Part shown: positions 24,635 through 33,002 of the stretch, in pieces | How positions within the stretch are numbered: position 1 is the first letter of the stretch | How the letters are laid out: each line of letters begins with the position of its first letter | Assembly: GCF_900109605.1 (NCBI RefSeq) | Contig: NZ_FOAM01000012.1 | Coordinates: 62,001 to 126,000, forward strand | Reading direction: 5' to 3' | Length of the DNA stretch: 64,000 nt | Origin: Xaviernesmea oryzae | Lineage (GTDB): Bacteria > Pseudomonadota > Alphaproteobacteria > Rhizobiales > Rhizobiaceae | Notes under the pieces: model-generated | The model's input: the letters and a program-made list of their open reading frames with translations, nothing else | The model's database searches: none | Told to the model about the DNA's origin: nothing | Translations under genes and position numbers: made by a program

Positions 24635-25612
24635 ATGGACAATCTTCGCCAGGTGGAATGTTTCGTACGCGCGGCCGAGCTTGGCAGCATCGCGGCCGCT
24701 GCCCGCAAGCTCGGCATCACGCCGGCCGCTGCCAGTCAGAACATTGCACGGCTGGAGAAGGCGCTGGGCACGCGGCTGATGCGGCGCACCACCCGCGCCT
24801 TGGCGCTGACGGAAAGCGGGCGGGTTTATCTGGAGCGCGTGGCGCCGCTTCTCGATGCATTGGAGCGAGCGGGCGAGGCGGTGCTGGCTATCAATGCACG
24901 TCCACAGGGGCCGCTGAAGATCGCCTGCTCGGTCGCCTTCGGGCGTTATGTCATTGCTGGCCTGCTGCCGCGCTTCCTCGCCGCCTATCCTGAAATTTCG
25001 GTCGAGCTGGCGCTCGGTGACATCGTCGTCGATCACCTGAGCGACGACGTCGATATCTCCATCCGATTTCAGAACCAGCTGGAGCCGGGACTGATTTCGC
25101 GCAAGCTGCTCTCCGTCCCGCTCTATATCGTCGCCGCGCCGGCCTATCTCGCCCGCGCCGGCACGCCACCCACACCCGAGGCGTTGAAAGAGCATGATTG
25201 CCTGGCCTTTCGCTTTGCCCGCGATGGAAGGCTCCTGCCATGGGGTTTCATCCGTGACGGCGCGCGGTTCGAGCCGCCGCTGAGGCCCAAGATCATCGCC
25301 AACGATATCGATACGCTGGCCACGCTGGCCCTATCCGGCATGGGCATTACCCGGCTCGGCGCCTTCATCGCCGATCCGCTGCTGGCCCAAGGCCGGCTCG
25401 TCTCGCTGTTCGAGCGCCCGGCAGACAAGGCGCGGCAGGCGGCCGGAAGCCAGCTATCCTTCGCCGATCCCGAGCCGTTGGACATCTATGTCTGCGTGGT
25501 CGACCGCCTGGCGGAAACGCCGAAGATCCGCGCCTTCATCGATTTTGCGGTGGCCGCGCTGAAAGGGCCGTGGCCGCCGGCAAGCTTCACCCCGCGCGAT
25601 TGGCGTGCCTGA
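24635..25612 (+). CDS. LysR-family transcriptional regulator
   Basis: A 325-residue LysR regulator. The N-terminal winged helix (GSIAAAARKLGITPAAASQNIARLEKALG) is followed by the RTTRALALTESG linker and a periplasmic-binding-protein-like effector domain (IACSVAFGRYVIAGLLPRFLAAYPEISVELAL). It likely controls the divergent DUF2798 gene. The C-terminus is about 20 residues longer than average. The start ATG gives MDNLRQVECF, the normal family start. Confidence 0.93.
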   Translation: MDNLRQVECFVRAAELGSIAAAARKLGITPAAASQNIARLEKALGTRLMRRTTRALALTESGRVYLERVAPLLDALERAGEAVLAINARPQGPLKIACSVAFGRYVIAGLLPRFLAAYPEISVELALGDIVVDHLSDDVDISIRFQNQLEPGLISRKLLSVPLYIVAAPAYLARAGTPPTPEALKEHDCLAFRFARDGRLLPWGFIRDGARFEPPLRPKIIANDIDTLATLALSGMGITRLGAFIADPLLAQGRLVSLFERPADKARQAAGSQLSFADPEPLDIYVCVVDRLAETPKIRAFIDFAVAALKGPWPPASFTPRDWRA

Positions 25613-25708
25613 GCCGGCGCGCGCATGGCCGACTTCGCGCTTGATCGCCCCCTCCCCGACCTCTATCTCTGGCGCGACCCTTTTGATCCGCGATTTCGGA
25701 GATGCTCC

Positions 25709-27805
25709 TTGGCCCTGTTTTCCTCCCTGCCGCCCGCCCCGATCGCCCCGAAGAAGCCGGTGACCGATACGCATCATGGCATCACCCGCACGGACGACTA
25801 TGCCTGGCTGCGCGCGGACAACTGGCAGGCCATGTTCAAGGATCCCTCGATCCTCGATCCCGAAATCCGCACCCATCTGGAGGCAGAGAACCGCTATCAG
25901 AAGGCGGCAATGGCCGATACCGAAGCGCTGCAGAAGCAGCTTTTCGCCGAGATGCGCGGCCGCATCAAGGAGGATGACAGCTCCATTCCGGTCAAGGACG
26001 GCCCCTTTGCCTATGGCACCTCCTTCGTCACCGGCGGCGAGCATCCGCGCTTCTTCCGCACGCCGCGCGAAGGCGGCGCCGAAACCCTGCTGCTCGACGG
26101 CGACAAGGAAGCCGCCGGCAAGGCCTATTTCCAGCTCGGCGGGCTCGATCATTCCAGCGACCACAGCCTCGGTATCTGGGGCTATGACGACAAGGGCTCG
26201 GAATTTTATACGCTGAGGGTGCGCGACCTCGAAACCGGCGAGGATCTGGCCGACCGGATCGAGAACACCGGCGGCGGCGGCGTTTTCGCGCCCGATGGCA
26301 AGAGCTTCTTCTACACGGTGCTGGACGACAACCATCGCCCCTCGCGCATCTATCATCACCTCATCGGCACGCCGCAGTCGGAGGATCGGCTCGTCTATGA
26401 GGAGGAGGATGCCGGCTTCTTCATGGGCGTTGGCGGGTCCTCGCTCGACGATTTCATCTTCATCGACATCCACGACCACGAGACCAGCGAATATTGGCTG
26501 ATCCCGACCTCCGACCTGACGGCCGCGCCGCAGCTGGTCGCTGAGCGCGAGACCGGCATCGAATATGACATGACCGAGGGCGGCGATGTCTTCTACATCC
26601 TTACCAATGCCGATGGCGCCAAGGACTTCAAGATCGTCGAGACGCCGGTCACCGCGCCGGGCCGGGAGAACTGGCGCGATGTCGTGCCCCACCGTCCGGG
26701 CACGCTGATCCTGGGCCACGAGGCCTATGCCCGCCATCTCGTCTGGCTGGCGCGCGAAAACGGCCTGCCGCAGATCCGCGTCCGCGATCGCAAGAGCGGC
26801 GACGAGCACGCCATCGCCTTTGCCGAGGAAGCCTATTCGCTCAGCCTGCATGGCGCGGCGGAATATGACACGGATGTGATCCGCTTCTCCTATTCCTCGA
26901 TGACTACGCCCTCGCAGCTCTTCGAATATGACATGGCAACGCGCGAACGCCGGCTGTTGAAGACGCAGGAAGTCCCGTCCGGCCATAAGATAGACGACTA
27001 TGTCACCCGCCGCGTCTTCGCCCCCGCTTGGGACGGCGAAAGCGTGCCGGTGACGCTGCTCTATCGCAAGGATACGCCGCTCGACGGGTCGGCGCCCTGT
27101 CTGCTCTATGGCTATGGCGCCTATGGCATGACCATTCCCGCCGGCTTCAACACCAGCTGCCTCTCGCTGGTCGATCGCGGCTTTATCTATGCCATCGCCC
27201 ATATCCGCGGCGGCAAGGACAAGGGCTTCGCCTGGTACGAAAACGGCAAGATGGCCAAGAAGACCAACAGCTTCAAGGATTTCATCGCCAGTGCCGATCA
27301 TCTGGTGGCGCAAGGCTTCACCGCTTACGACCGCATCATTGCGGAAGGCGGCTCGGCCGGCGGCATGCTGATGGGCGCGGTCGCCAATATGGCGCCGGAA
27401 AAATTCGCCGGCATCATCGCCGCCGTGCCCTTTGTCGATGTGCTGACCACCATGCTCGACGACACGCTGCCGCTCACCCCGCCGGAATGGCCGGAATGGG
27501 GCAATCCGATCGAGAGCGAAGAGTTCTACAAGATCATCGCCAGCTATTCTCCTTACGACAATGTCGAGGCCAAGCCCTATCCGGTGATCCTGGCGATCGC
27601 GGGCCTCACCGATCCACGCGTCACCTATTGGGAGCCGGCCAAATGGGTGGCCAAGCTGCGCGAGAAATCAACGAGCGGCGCGCCGGTGCTGCTGAAGACC
27701 AATATGGACGCCGGCCATGGCGGCGCATCCGGCCGCTTCCAGCGCCTGGAAGAAATCGCCTTCGAATATGCCTTCGCTCTGAAGATGGCGGGCAGGATGG
27801 TCTGA
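25709..27805 (+). CDS. ptrB: Oligopeptidase B (S9A serine peptidase)
   Basis: A 698-residue prolyl-oligopeptidase-family enzyme that cuts short peptides after Arg or Lys in the cytoplasm. An N-terminal beta-propeller (TRTDDYAWLRADNW near the start) precedes the alpha/beta-hydrolase domain. The catalytic triad is S549 (GGSAGG), D635 (LTDPRV) and H670 (AGHGG). The TTG at 25709 is chosen as start because CGGAG lies 7 bases upstream and the protein then begins like its relatives (ALFSSLPPAPIAPKKP). The ATG at 25625 has no ribosome site and would add an unrelated 28 residues. Confidence 0.93.
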   Translation: MALFSSLPPAPIAPKKPVTDTHHGITRTDDYAWLRADNWQAMFKDPSILDPEIRTHLEAENRYQKAAMADTEALQKQLFAEMRGRIKEDDSSIPVKDGPFAYGTSFVTGGEHPRFFRTPREGGAETLLLDGDKEAAGKAYFQLGGLDHSSDHSLGIWGYDDKGSEFYTLRVRDLETGEDLADRIENTGGGGVFAPDGKSFFYTVLDDNHRPSRIYHHLIGTPQSEDRLVYEEEDAGFFMGVGGSSLDDFIFIDIHDHETSEYWLIPTSDLTAAPQLVAERETGIEYDMTEGGDVFYILTNADGAKDFKIVETPVTAPGRENWRDVVPHRPGTLILGHEAYARHLVWLARENGLPQIRVRDRKSGDEHAIAFAEEAYSLSLHGAAEYDTDVIRFSYSSMTTPSQLFEYDMATRERRLLKTQEVPSGHKIDDYVTRRVFAPAWDGESVPVTLLYRKDTPLDGSAPCLLYGYGAYGMTIPAGFNTSCLSLVDRGFIYAIAHIRGGKDKGFAWYENGKMAKKTNSFKDFIASADHLVAQGFTAYDRIIAEGGSAGGMLMGAVANMAPEKFAGIIAAVPFVDVLTTMLDDTLPLTPPEWPEWGNPIESEEFYKIIASYSPYDNVEAKPYPVILAIAGLTDPRVTYWEPAKWVAKLREKSTSGAPVLLKTNMDAGHGGASGRFQRLEEIAFEYAFALKMAGRMV

Positions 27806-27892
27806 TCCCAGATCTGAAAACTGCTTCGCGATGTCATGAGCGTGCTCGCAGACCGGTAGAGCCCTCACCGTAACGATTTTTGGGCTTGGCGG

Positions 27893-28082
27893 CCCCCTCA
27901 TCCGCCTGCCGGCACCTTCTCCCCGATGGGGAGAAGAGACCAAGGCGATAGCGTGGCGCCTCACTCGAGCGCTGAGAAAAAGCTATATCCGGTTTCGCGG
28001 CAGCGGAGGTGGCATCGGACGGCGTCCTGATGTCTCTTTTCCCCATCGGGGAGAAGGTGGCCCGAAGGGTCGGATGAGGGGG
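27893..28082. repeat. MITE-like intergenic mosaic element, copy 1 (190 bp)
   Basis: Ends are about 48-bp imperfect inverted repeats beginning CCCCCTCATCCG and containing the hairpin CTTCTCCCC...GGGGAGAAG. The interior (GATAGCGTGGCGCC, GAGCGCTGAGAAAAAG, GAGGTGGCAT) is shared, inverted, with the copy at 62701. It resembles the palindromic RIME-type elements of rhizobia. No open frame is inside. Confidence 0.8.
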
Positions 28083-28279
28083 ACGCCAAGCCGTGAAACC
28101 TTTGTGTCATGCACCCGGAATCGTAAGCAGTCCGATGCTTTAGTTTTTGGTTTTGCATCGGATTTTTCCGAACATCGCTTCCCATTTTTCGGTCCGACGC
28201 TTTGGACGCTGGCGCCAAGCTGGAGCCAGGCTCACGCGCGGCCAGAGCCCGCCTTGTCCTTTTTAAGGATTGGGTTAGG

Positions 28280-28294
28280 TTAACCTCCCGTTAA
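28280..28294. promoter_or_regulatory. CtrA-type binding site TTAA-N7-TTAA
   Basis: TTAACCTCCCGTTAA, followed by CC, fits the alphaproteobacterial CtrA consensus exactly (spacer of 7). It lies about 225 bp upstream of the hypothetical gene at 28520. No other gene start is near it on either strand, so that gene is the probable target. Confidence 0.6.
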
Positions 28295-28519
28295 CCATTC
28301 TCCGCCATAAAAGCAGGCAGCAGACCCGGCGAATCGCTTCGATCACCGCCGGTCACAGGGCCTCTCTGGAGGCCTTGAACGCAGGCTTGCCCTTGGGCAT
28401 GGCGGGGTTCGGCACGAAAAAACGCTGCCGATCCCGTGAATTGCGCGTGGACGCACAACCACGCAAGCTCCGCACAAGCTGGGTGTATCAGCCTTTCCTT
28501 GGAAAAGGAGGGTTCGCCC

Positions 28520-29032
28520 ATGCGGATCGAAAGTCAATCCATACCTGCGCGTGCCTTGCTTGCACCGACGCCCGAAGCCGCGGCGTCCGTTTCGATCTCC
28601 GTTCAGGCGGGCGTGGCCCGCTATGCGGCGGCGCCGCCGCTGCCAGTGGCCAGCCCCTCCTCGCGCCTGTCGAGCGCGCTGTTCGACATGCAGGTCAGGC
28701 AACAGTTCGGCGGAGAGGATACGGAGGCCGACAGCCACACTTTTTCGCGCACCGAACACGACTATATGGACTGGTCGAAGAAATCGCTGGCCGAGAAGAT
28801 CCGCGCCCAGGTCCTCGAGGAAAACGGCCTGACCGAGGAAAGCCTGCGCATGCTGCCGGAAGACAAGCAGCATGAGATCCTCGACGAGATCAAGGAGCGC
28901 ATCCGTCTGGCCCAGACGGCCAATCCGCGCAGCCAGACCGCCACAGCCGCCAAGGCCGAGCTTGAAACCGGGCCGGCACTCGCCGCCATCATGACCCTGC
29001 TCGACCATCCGGGCTTCGCCACAGCGGCTTAA
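28520..29032 (+). CDS. Hypothetical protein downstream of a CtrA-type site
   Basis: A 170-residue soluble protein. The first 50 residues are Ala/Ser/Pro-rich and probably disordered. The middle is acidic (FGGEDTEADSHTFSRTEHDYMDW). A helical charged segment follows (LEENGLTEESLRMLPEDKQHEILDEIKERIRLA). It has no signal peptide and no family I recognise. The ATG at 28520 has AAAAGGAGGG at good spacing. The CtrA-type site upstream suggests cell-cycle-linked or motility-linked expression (inference). Confidence 0.75.
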   Translation: MRIESQSIPARALLAPTPEAAASVSISVQAGVARYAAAPPLPVASPSSRLSSALFDMQVRQQFGGEDTEADSHTFSRTEHDYMDWSKKSLAEKIRAQVLEENGLTEESLRMLPEDKQHEILDEIKERIRLAQTANPRSQTATAAKAELETGPALAAIMTLLDHPGFATAA

Positions 29033-29090
29033 GGTTTCCGCACGAGGCGCGCCTGGACATCAGCCGATCCGTGTCGATCGCCGCGATTGT

Positions 29091-29651
29091 TTAAAGCTTG
29101 ATCGCCGCCGGCCCATCATGTCCCCCGATCCGGCAGAAGGACGAAAAGGCCTCGAGAAACTGCTCGGCGACCGGCCTTTGATCCGGCGCCTGAACGCGGG
29201 CGCGGATGGCTTCGGGCGTTTGCTGCATGACCGGCAGCCGGAAGAACAGCGTCTCGTTGAAATTCACACTCACCGTCGAGAGCACCAGCCGCAGTGCTGC
29301 CAGCATGTCGTCACCCCGGTGCGAGGCATGGACCAGCGCAATCGGCTTGCCAACGATCTGCTCGCCGGAGACCAGCCAATCGATCGCGTTTTTCAAGCCG
29401 CCGGGAATGCCGCGAATATATTCCGGACTACAGATCAGCAGCCCGTCGCTCTCGGCAATGCGCTGCATGAAATCGTCCACGGATGCGGGCCGCGCCGGCC
29501 CTTCCAGATCTGCGGAAAAAACGGGCAGATCCCCGATGCCATCAAAGACATCCAGGGTGATATGGCCGGGCGCCACGCCTTGCAGCGCTACAAGCAGCGC
29601 CGTGTTGGTGGACAGCCGCCGCGCGCTGCCGGAAATGGCCAAGAGCTTCAT
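29091..29651 (-). CDS. NAD(P)H-dependent FMN reductase
   Basis: A 186-residue flavodoxin-like reductase. The FMN phosphate loop SGSARRLSTNTALL is at the N-terminus. The flavin-binding CSPEYIRGIPGGLKNAIDW motif is typical of the azoreductase/chromate reductase-like FMN_red family. It transfers electrons from NAD(P)H to FMN, quinones or xenobiotics in the cytoplasm. It appears to be a single gene between the hypothetical gene (convergent) and the GH15 operon, whose stop at 29700 is 48 bp upstream. Confidence 0.9.
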   Translation of the reverse strand: MKLLAISGSARRLSTNTALLVALQGVAPGHITLDVFDGIGDLPVFSADLEGPARPASVDDFMQRIAESDGLLICSPEYIRGIPGGLKNAIDWLVSGEQIVGKPIALVHASHRGDDMLAALRLVLSTVSVNFNETLFFRLPVMQQTPEAIRARVQAPDQRPVAEQFLEAFSSFCRIGGHDGPAAIKL

Positions 29652-29699
29652 TGCTTCACGCTATCGCCGCGTGCGTGAGGGCGCAATGGCAAGGCCGTA

Positions 29700-31511
29700 T
29701 CAGGGTTGCCAGTTCGGGCGGTGTGAAGGGTCAAGGCGGCGATCCGTGAAGAAGGCGGCGCTGATGAATGCCAGGTGCGTCAGCGCCTGGGGAAAATTGC
29801 CGAGCTGCTGGCCGCGCACGTCCTGTTCCTCGGCAAAGAGGCCGAGCGTGTTGGCGTAGCGCATGCCCTTGGCGAGCGTCAGTTGCGCCTCGTCGGCACG
29901 GCCGGCGCGGGCCAGGCACTCCGCATACCAGAAGGTGCAGGTGGTAAAAGCGCCCTCCGTGCCATTCAGTCCGTCCGTCGTGCGATAGCGATAGACGAGC
30001 CCGTCGTCGCAAAGCTGATCGCGGATCGCATCCAGCGTTTTCAGCCAGACCGGATCGGTCGACGACACGAAGCGCATGAGCGGCATCATCAGGAGAGAGG
30101 CGTCGAGCTCCGTGCCACCTTGCTCCTGAACGAAATAGCCGTGCTCGGGATGGCGGAAGTTCTCCCAGACATCGGCGTTGATGGCATCGCGGCACTCCGC
30201 CCAGCGCACGATCGGCGCCGGCAGCGAGCGTTTCTTGGCAAGCCGGATCGCCCGGTCGAGCGCCACCCAGCACATGACGCGCGAATGCAGGAAGTGGCGC
30301 GGTTGTGAGCGCATTTCCCAAATACCCGCATCCGGCTGCTGCCAGTGCGCGATCACATATTCGACAATGTGACTGACATGCTGCCAGCCATTGTGGCTGA
30401 TTGCCTCGCCATATTTATTGGAGAGATAGACGCTGTCCATCAGCTCTCCGAAAATGTCGAGCTGGGTCTGCACATTCGCGCCATTGCCGATGCGCACGGG
30501 CCGGCTGTTCGCATAGCCTGCCAGATGGGTCAGCTCCTCCTCGTCCCTGGCCTCGGATCCGTCGATCGCATACATGATGCGCAGCGGATGATCCGCGTTC
30601 GATGCCATGACGCGCTGGCCTGCCCAACGGCCGAAATGCCGCGCTTCCTCCAGAAAGCCGAGCCGCATGAAGGCATAGACCGTGAAGGAGGCATCGCGGA
30701 TCCAGGTTGCGCGATAATCCCAGTTGCGGCCGGCTCCGATGGCCTCGGGCAGCGAGAATGTGGCGGCAGCGGCAATCGAACCATGCTCGCGCGAGGTGAG
30801 CAGCTTCAAGGCCAGAGCCGAGCGCAGGACCTGCTCGCGCCAGCGGCCCCGATAGGTGGCTTTCGCCGCCCAGCCTCGCCAGGCCGCCGTGGTTTCCGCA
30901 ATTTCGGCGGAGATCATCGCATCGTCGGACAGGACAAGATCATCGCCCCCGAGCGTAAACCAGGCCGTCTGCCCGGCCGAAAGGTCGAATGTCGCGACCG
31001 CCGCGCCGTCCTCGCAGCCCAGAGGCACCGACGCGAAGAGCCGCATCGTCAGGGGTCTTGCCGAGAACTCGACGCCGCTCTGGATCGCGGCAAGGTCGGG
31101 GACCGCCCGGGCATAGTCGAAACGCGGCGCGCACCGGATCGTGAAGGAGATCGTTCCCCGCGTCACCGATATCCGGCGAAGGATGCAGCGAGCGCCATGG
31201 CCGGGATGAATGCGGGCATCCGGATGCGGCATCAGGTCCATGACCTCCGCGCTGCCGCCATCCGCCATCCACCGGGTGATCAGAACATTCGTCTCTGGCA
31301 CGTAGAGCTGAAGAACGCGCGAATCGTCCAGCTGCGGGGCAATCGTAAAAGCTCCGCCCTTTTCCGCGTCGAGAAGCTCGGCAAAGACGGTCGGACTGTC
31401 AAGCGCCGGCCAGCAGAGATAGTCGAGCGTTCCGTCTTGCGCGATCAGCGCGGCCGTCTCCATGTCGCCGACGATGCCATGCTGGCTGATGGCCCGGTTC
31501 GGCTTAACCAT
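29700..31511 (-). CDS. Glycoside hydrolase family 15 protein (glucoamylase/trehalase-like)
   Basis: A 603-residue GH15 enzyme with an N-terminal beta-sandwich (HGIVGDMETAALIAQDGTLDYLCWP) and an (alpha/alpha)6 barrel with EAIGAGRNWDYRATWIRDASF, a signature of cytoplasmic trehalase/glucoamylase-like proteins. It probably releases glucose from trehalose or an alpha-glucan. No signal peptide is present. The ATG at 31511 overlaps the end of the SDR gene by 8 bp (31504-31511), so the two are translationally coupled and probably work together, with the SDR oxidising the released sugar (inference). Confidence 0.92.
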   Translation of the reverse strand: MVKPNRAISQHGIVGDMETAALIAQDGTLDYLCWPALDSPTVFAELLDAEKGGAFTIAPQLDDSRVLQLYVPETNVLITRWMADGGSAEVMDLMPHPDARIHPGHGARCILRRISVTRGTISFTIRCAPRFDYARAVPDLAAIQSGVEFSARPLTMRLFASVPLGCEDGAAVATFDLSAGQTAWFTLGGDDLVLSDDAMISAEIAETTAAWRGWAAKATYRGRWREQVLRSALALKLLTSREHGSIAAAATFSLPEAIGAGRNWDYRATWIRDASFTVYAFMRLGFLEEARHFGRWAGQRVMASNADHPLRIMYAIDGSEARDEEELTHLAGYANSRPVRIGNGANVQTQLDIFGELMDSVYLSNKYGEAISHNGWQHVSHIVEYVIAHWQQPDAGIWEMRSQPRHFLHSRVMCWVALDRAIRLAKKRSLPAPIVRWAECRDAINADVWENFRHPEHGYFVQEQGGTELDASLLMMPLMRFVSSTDPVWLKTLDAIRDQLCDDGLVYRYRTTDGLNGTEGAFTTCTFWYAECLARAGRADEAQLTLAKGMRYANTLGLFAEEQDVRGQQLGNFPQALTHLAFISAAFFTDRRLDPSHRPNWQP

Positions 31512-32316
31512 TGTCACGGAACTCCGGATAGAGCGACATGCCGCCATCGACGAACAGCGTGGTGCCCGTGACATAGTCAGCCTCGTCAGACGCCAGCCAG
31601 ACGGCGGCGCGGGACACGTCCTCGGGCTCGCCGATGCGCCCATAGGGGATGAGCCGGAGAAGCTTCGTCAGCGCCTCGTCCGTCTCCCAGGCATCCTTGT
31701 TGATCGGCGTGCGGATGGCGCCCGGCGCAATCGCATTGACCCGGATGCCCTCGGCCGCCACTTCCTGGGCGAGCGACCGCGTCAGCATGCGAATGCCGCC
31801 CTTGGCCGCCGCATAATTGATGTGGCCGGCCCAGGGGATGATCTCGTGGACGGAGCTCATGGCGATGATGCTGCCGGCGCTGCGGGCCGGCCGCCCCTCC
31901 TTCGCCTGCGACCGGAAGCGGCGCACCGCCTCGCGGGCGCAGAGGAACTGGCCGGTGAGGTTGATGTCGATCACCGTGTTCCAGTCTTCGAGCGAAAGCT
32001 CGGCAATGCCGGCGTCCTTCTGAACGCCGGAATTGGACACGAGCACATCGACGCGGCCGAACGCCGCGACCGCTTCGTCAAAGAGCCTGACGACATCCTC
32101 CTCGCGCGAGACATCGGCCTTCACCGCCCGTGCCCGGCCGCCGGCCCCCTTGATCCTGGCGACCAGATCGTCGGCCGGCTGCTGCTGGGAGCGATAGTTG
32201 ACGATGACGGCGGCGCCCGCCTGCGCCATCGCCTCGGCAACGGCAATGCCGATCCCGGAGCTGGCGCCGGTGACGATGGCGACATGGTTGCGAAGCGGTT
32301 CATGGTTCGATGTCAT
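31504..32316 (-). CDS. SDR-family oxidoreductase, glucose 1-dehydrogenase-like
   Basis: A 270-residue classical SDR: the TGASSGIG cofactor loop near residue 20, the NSG motif, a catalytic Ser in AMSSVHEI, and YAAAKGG (Tyr/Lys). The C-terminus is YVTGTTLFVDGGMSLYPEF. The sequence is typical of glucose/ribitol dehydrogenase-like SDRs encoded next to GH15 genes. The start ATG at 32316 is chosen because the family begins there; the open frame to 32481 enters the MarR operator region. It is divergent from the MarR gene. Confidence 0.9.
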   Translation of the reverse strand: MTSNHEPLRNHVAIVTGASSGIGIAVAEAMAQAGAAVIVNYRSQQQPADDLVARIKGAGGRARAVKADVSREEDVVRLFDEAVAAFGRVDVLVSNSGVQKDAGIAELSLEDWNTVIDINLTGQFLCAREAVRRFRSQAKEGRPARSAGSIIAMSSVHEIIPWAGHINYAAAKGGIRMLTRSLAQEVAAEGIRVNAIAPGAIRTPINKDAWETDEALTKLLRLIPYGRIGEPEDVSRAAVWLASDEADYVTGTTLFVDGGMSLYPEFRDNG

Positions 32317-32464
32317 GGCATGCCTTCTTGCGTTCGCTGGCCATCCGGGGTGACCCCGTTGCCGTGCGGAGGAGATAGGGCTCCGTTTTGCGTAAGAAAG
32401 GACAAGCGAAGTGTCGTTCGCCAAGGGCCAAAGCGCAGGGTGCCAATTGTGCGGCTCGGGGGAT

Positions 32465-32480
32465 TGACAACATGTTGTCA
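32465..32480. promoter_or_regulatory. Perfect 16-bp palindrome, predicted MarR operator
   Basis: TGACAACATGTTGTCA is a perfect palindrome 18 bp before the MarR start codon. It contains a -35-like TTGACA at its left edge. Its size and place fit autoregulation of the MarR-monooxygenase operon and possibly control of the divergent SDR-GH15 genes. Confidence 0.75.
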
Positions 32481-32498
32481 TGATCCAGGTACGCTTGC

Positions 32499-33002
32499 AT
32501 GAAGAGAGACCCTGATTTTCCGCTCGTCCGCAATCTCGTCATTACCCTGTTTGCGACGAACGGGCATTTGATCGACATGGGCAACAGGCTGGTTCGCCCG
32601 GCTGGGCTGACCACAGCGTGGTGGCAGGTGATGGGTGCGCTCGGCTATGCGCCGGCGCCGCTCACCGTCGCGCAGATCGCGCGCAATATGGGGCTGACCC
32701 GCCAGGGCGTGCAGCGCGTCGTCGATCTCCTGGCCGCCCGTGGCTATGTCGCGCTTGAGCCGAACCCGCATCACCAGCGAGCAAGGCTCGTAGCACTCAC
32801 CGCCCATGGCCGCGCAGCGCTGGAGGCCGCCGAAGGCGCGGCCGCAGCCGTCGATCAACGCATCATCGAGCGGATCGGCACGGAGCGCCTGGCAACGGCG
32901 CTCGCCGTGCTGGGCGAGATGCGCGACCTCATCTTGGAGGAGCTGGCGCAGTCCGCCACGCCCTCGAACGACCCGACACTGTCCATTGAAAATGAGGAAT
33001 GA
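32499..33002 (+). CDS. MarR-family transcriptional regulator
   Basis: A 167-residue MarR protein with the winged helix PLTVAQIARNMGLTRQGVQRVVDLLAARGYVALEPNPHHQRARLVALT and flanking dimerisation helices. It is the first gene of a two-gene operon. Its stop overlaps the start of the flavin monooxygenase (ATGA, 32999-33002). It most likely represses this operon through the palindrome at 32465 until a phenolic or similar ligand binds. The ATG at 32499 is the only reasonable start. Confidence 0.93.
   Translation: MKRDPDFPLVRNLVITLFATNGHLIDMGNRLVRPAGLTTAWWQVMGALGYAPAPLTVAQIARNMGLTRQGVQRVVDLLAARGYVALEPNPHHQRARLVALTAHGRAALEAAEGAAAAVDQRIIERIGTERLATALAVLGEMRDLILEELAQSATPSNDPTLSIENEE

Noticed and set aside
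25454-27313. Long minus-strand open frame (619 codons) opposite oligopeptidase B
   Set aside because: Antisense shadow; the plus strand carries the full catalytic triad and family length.
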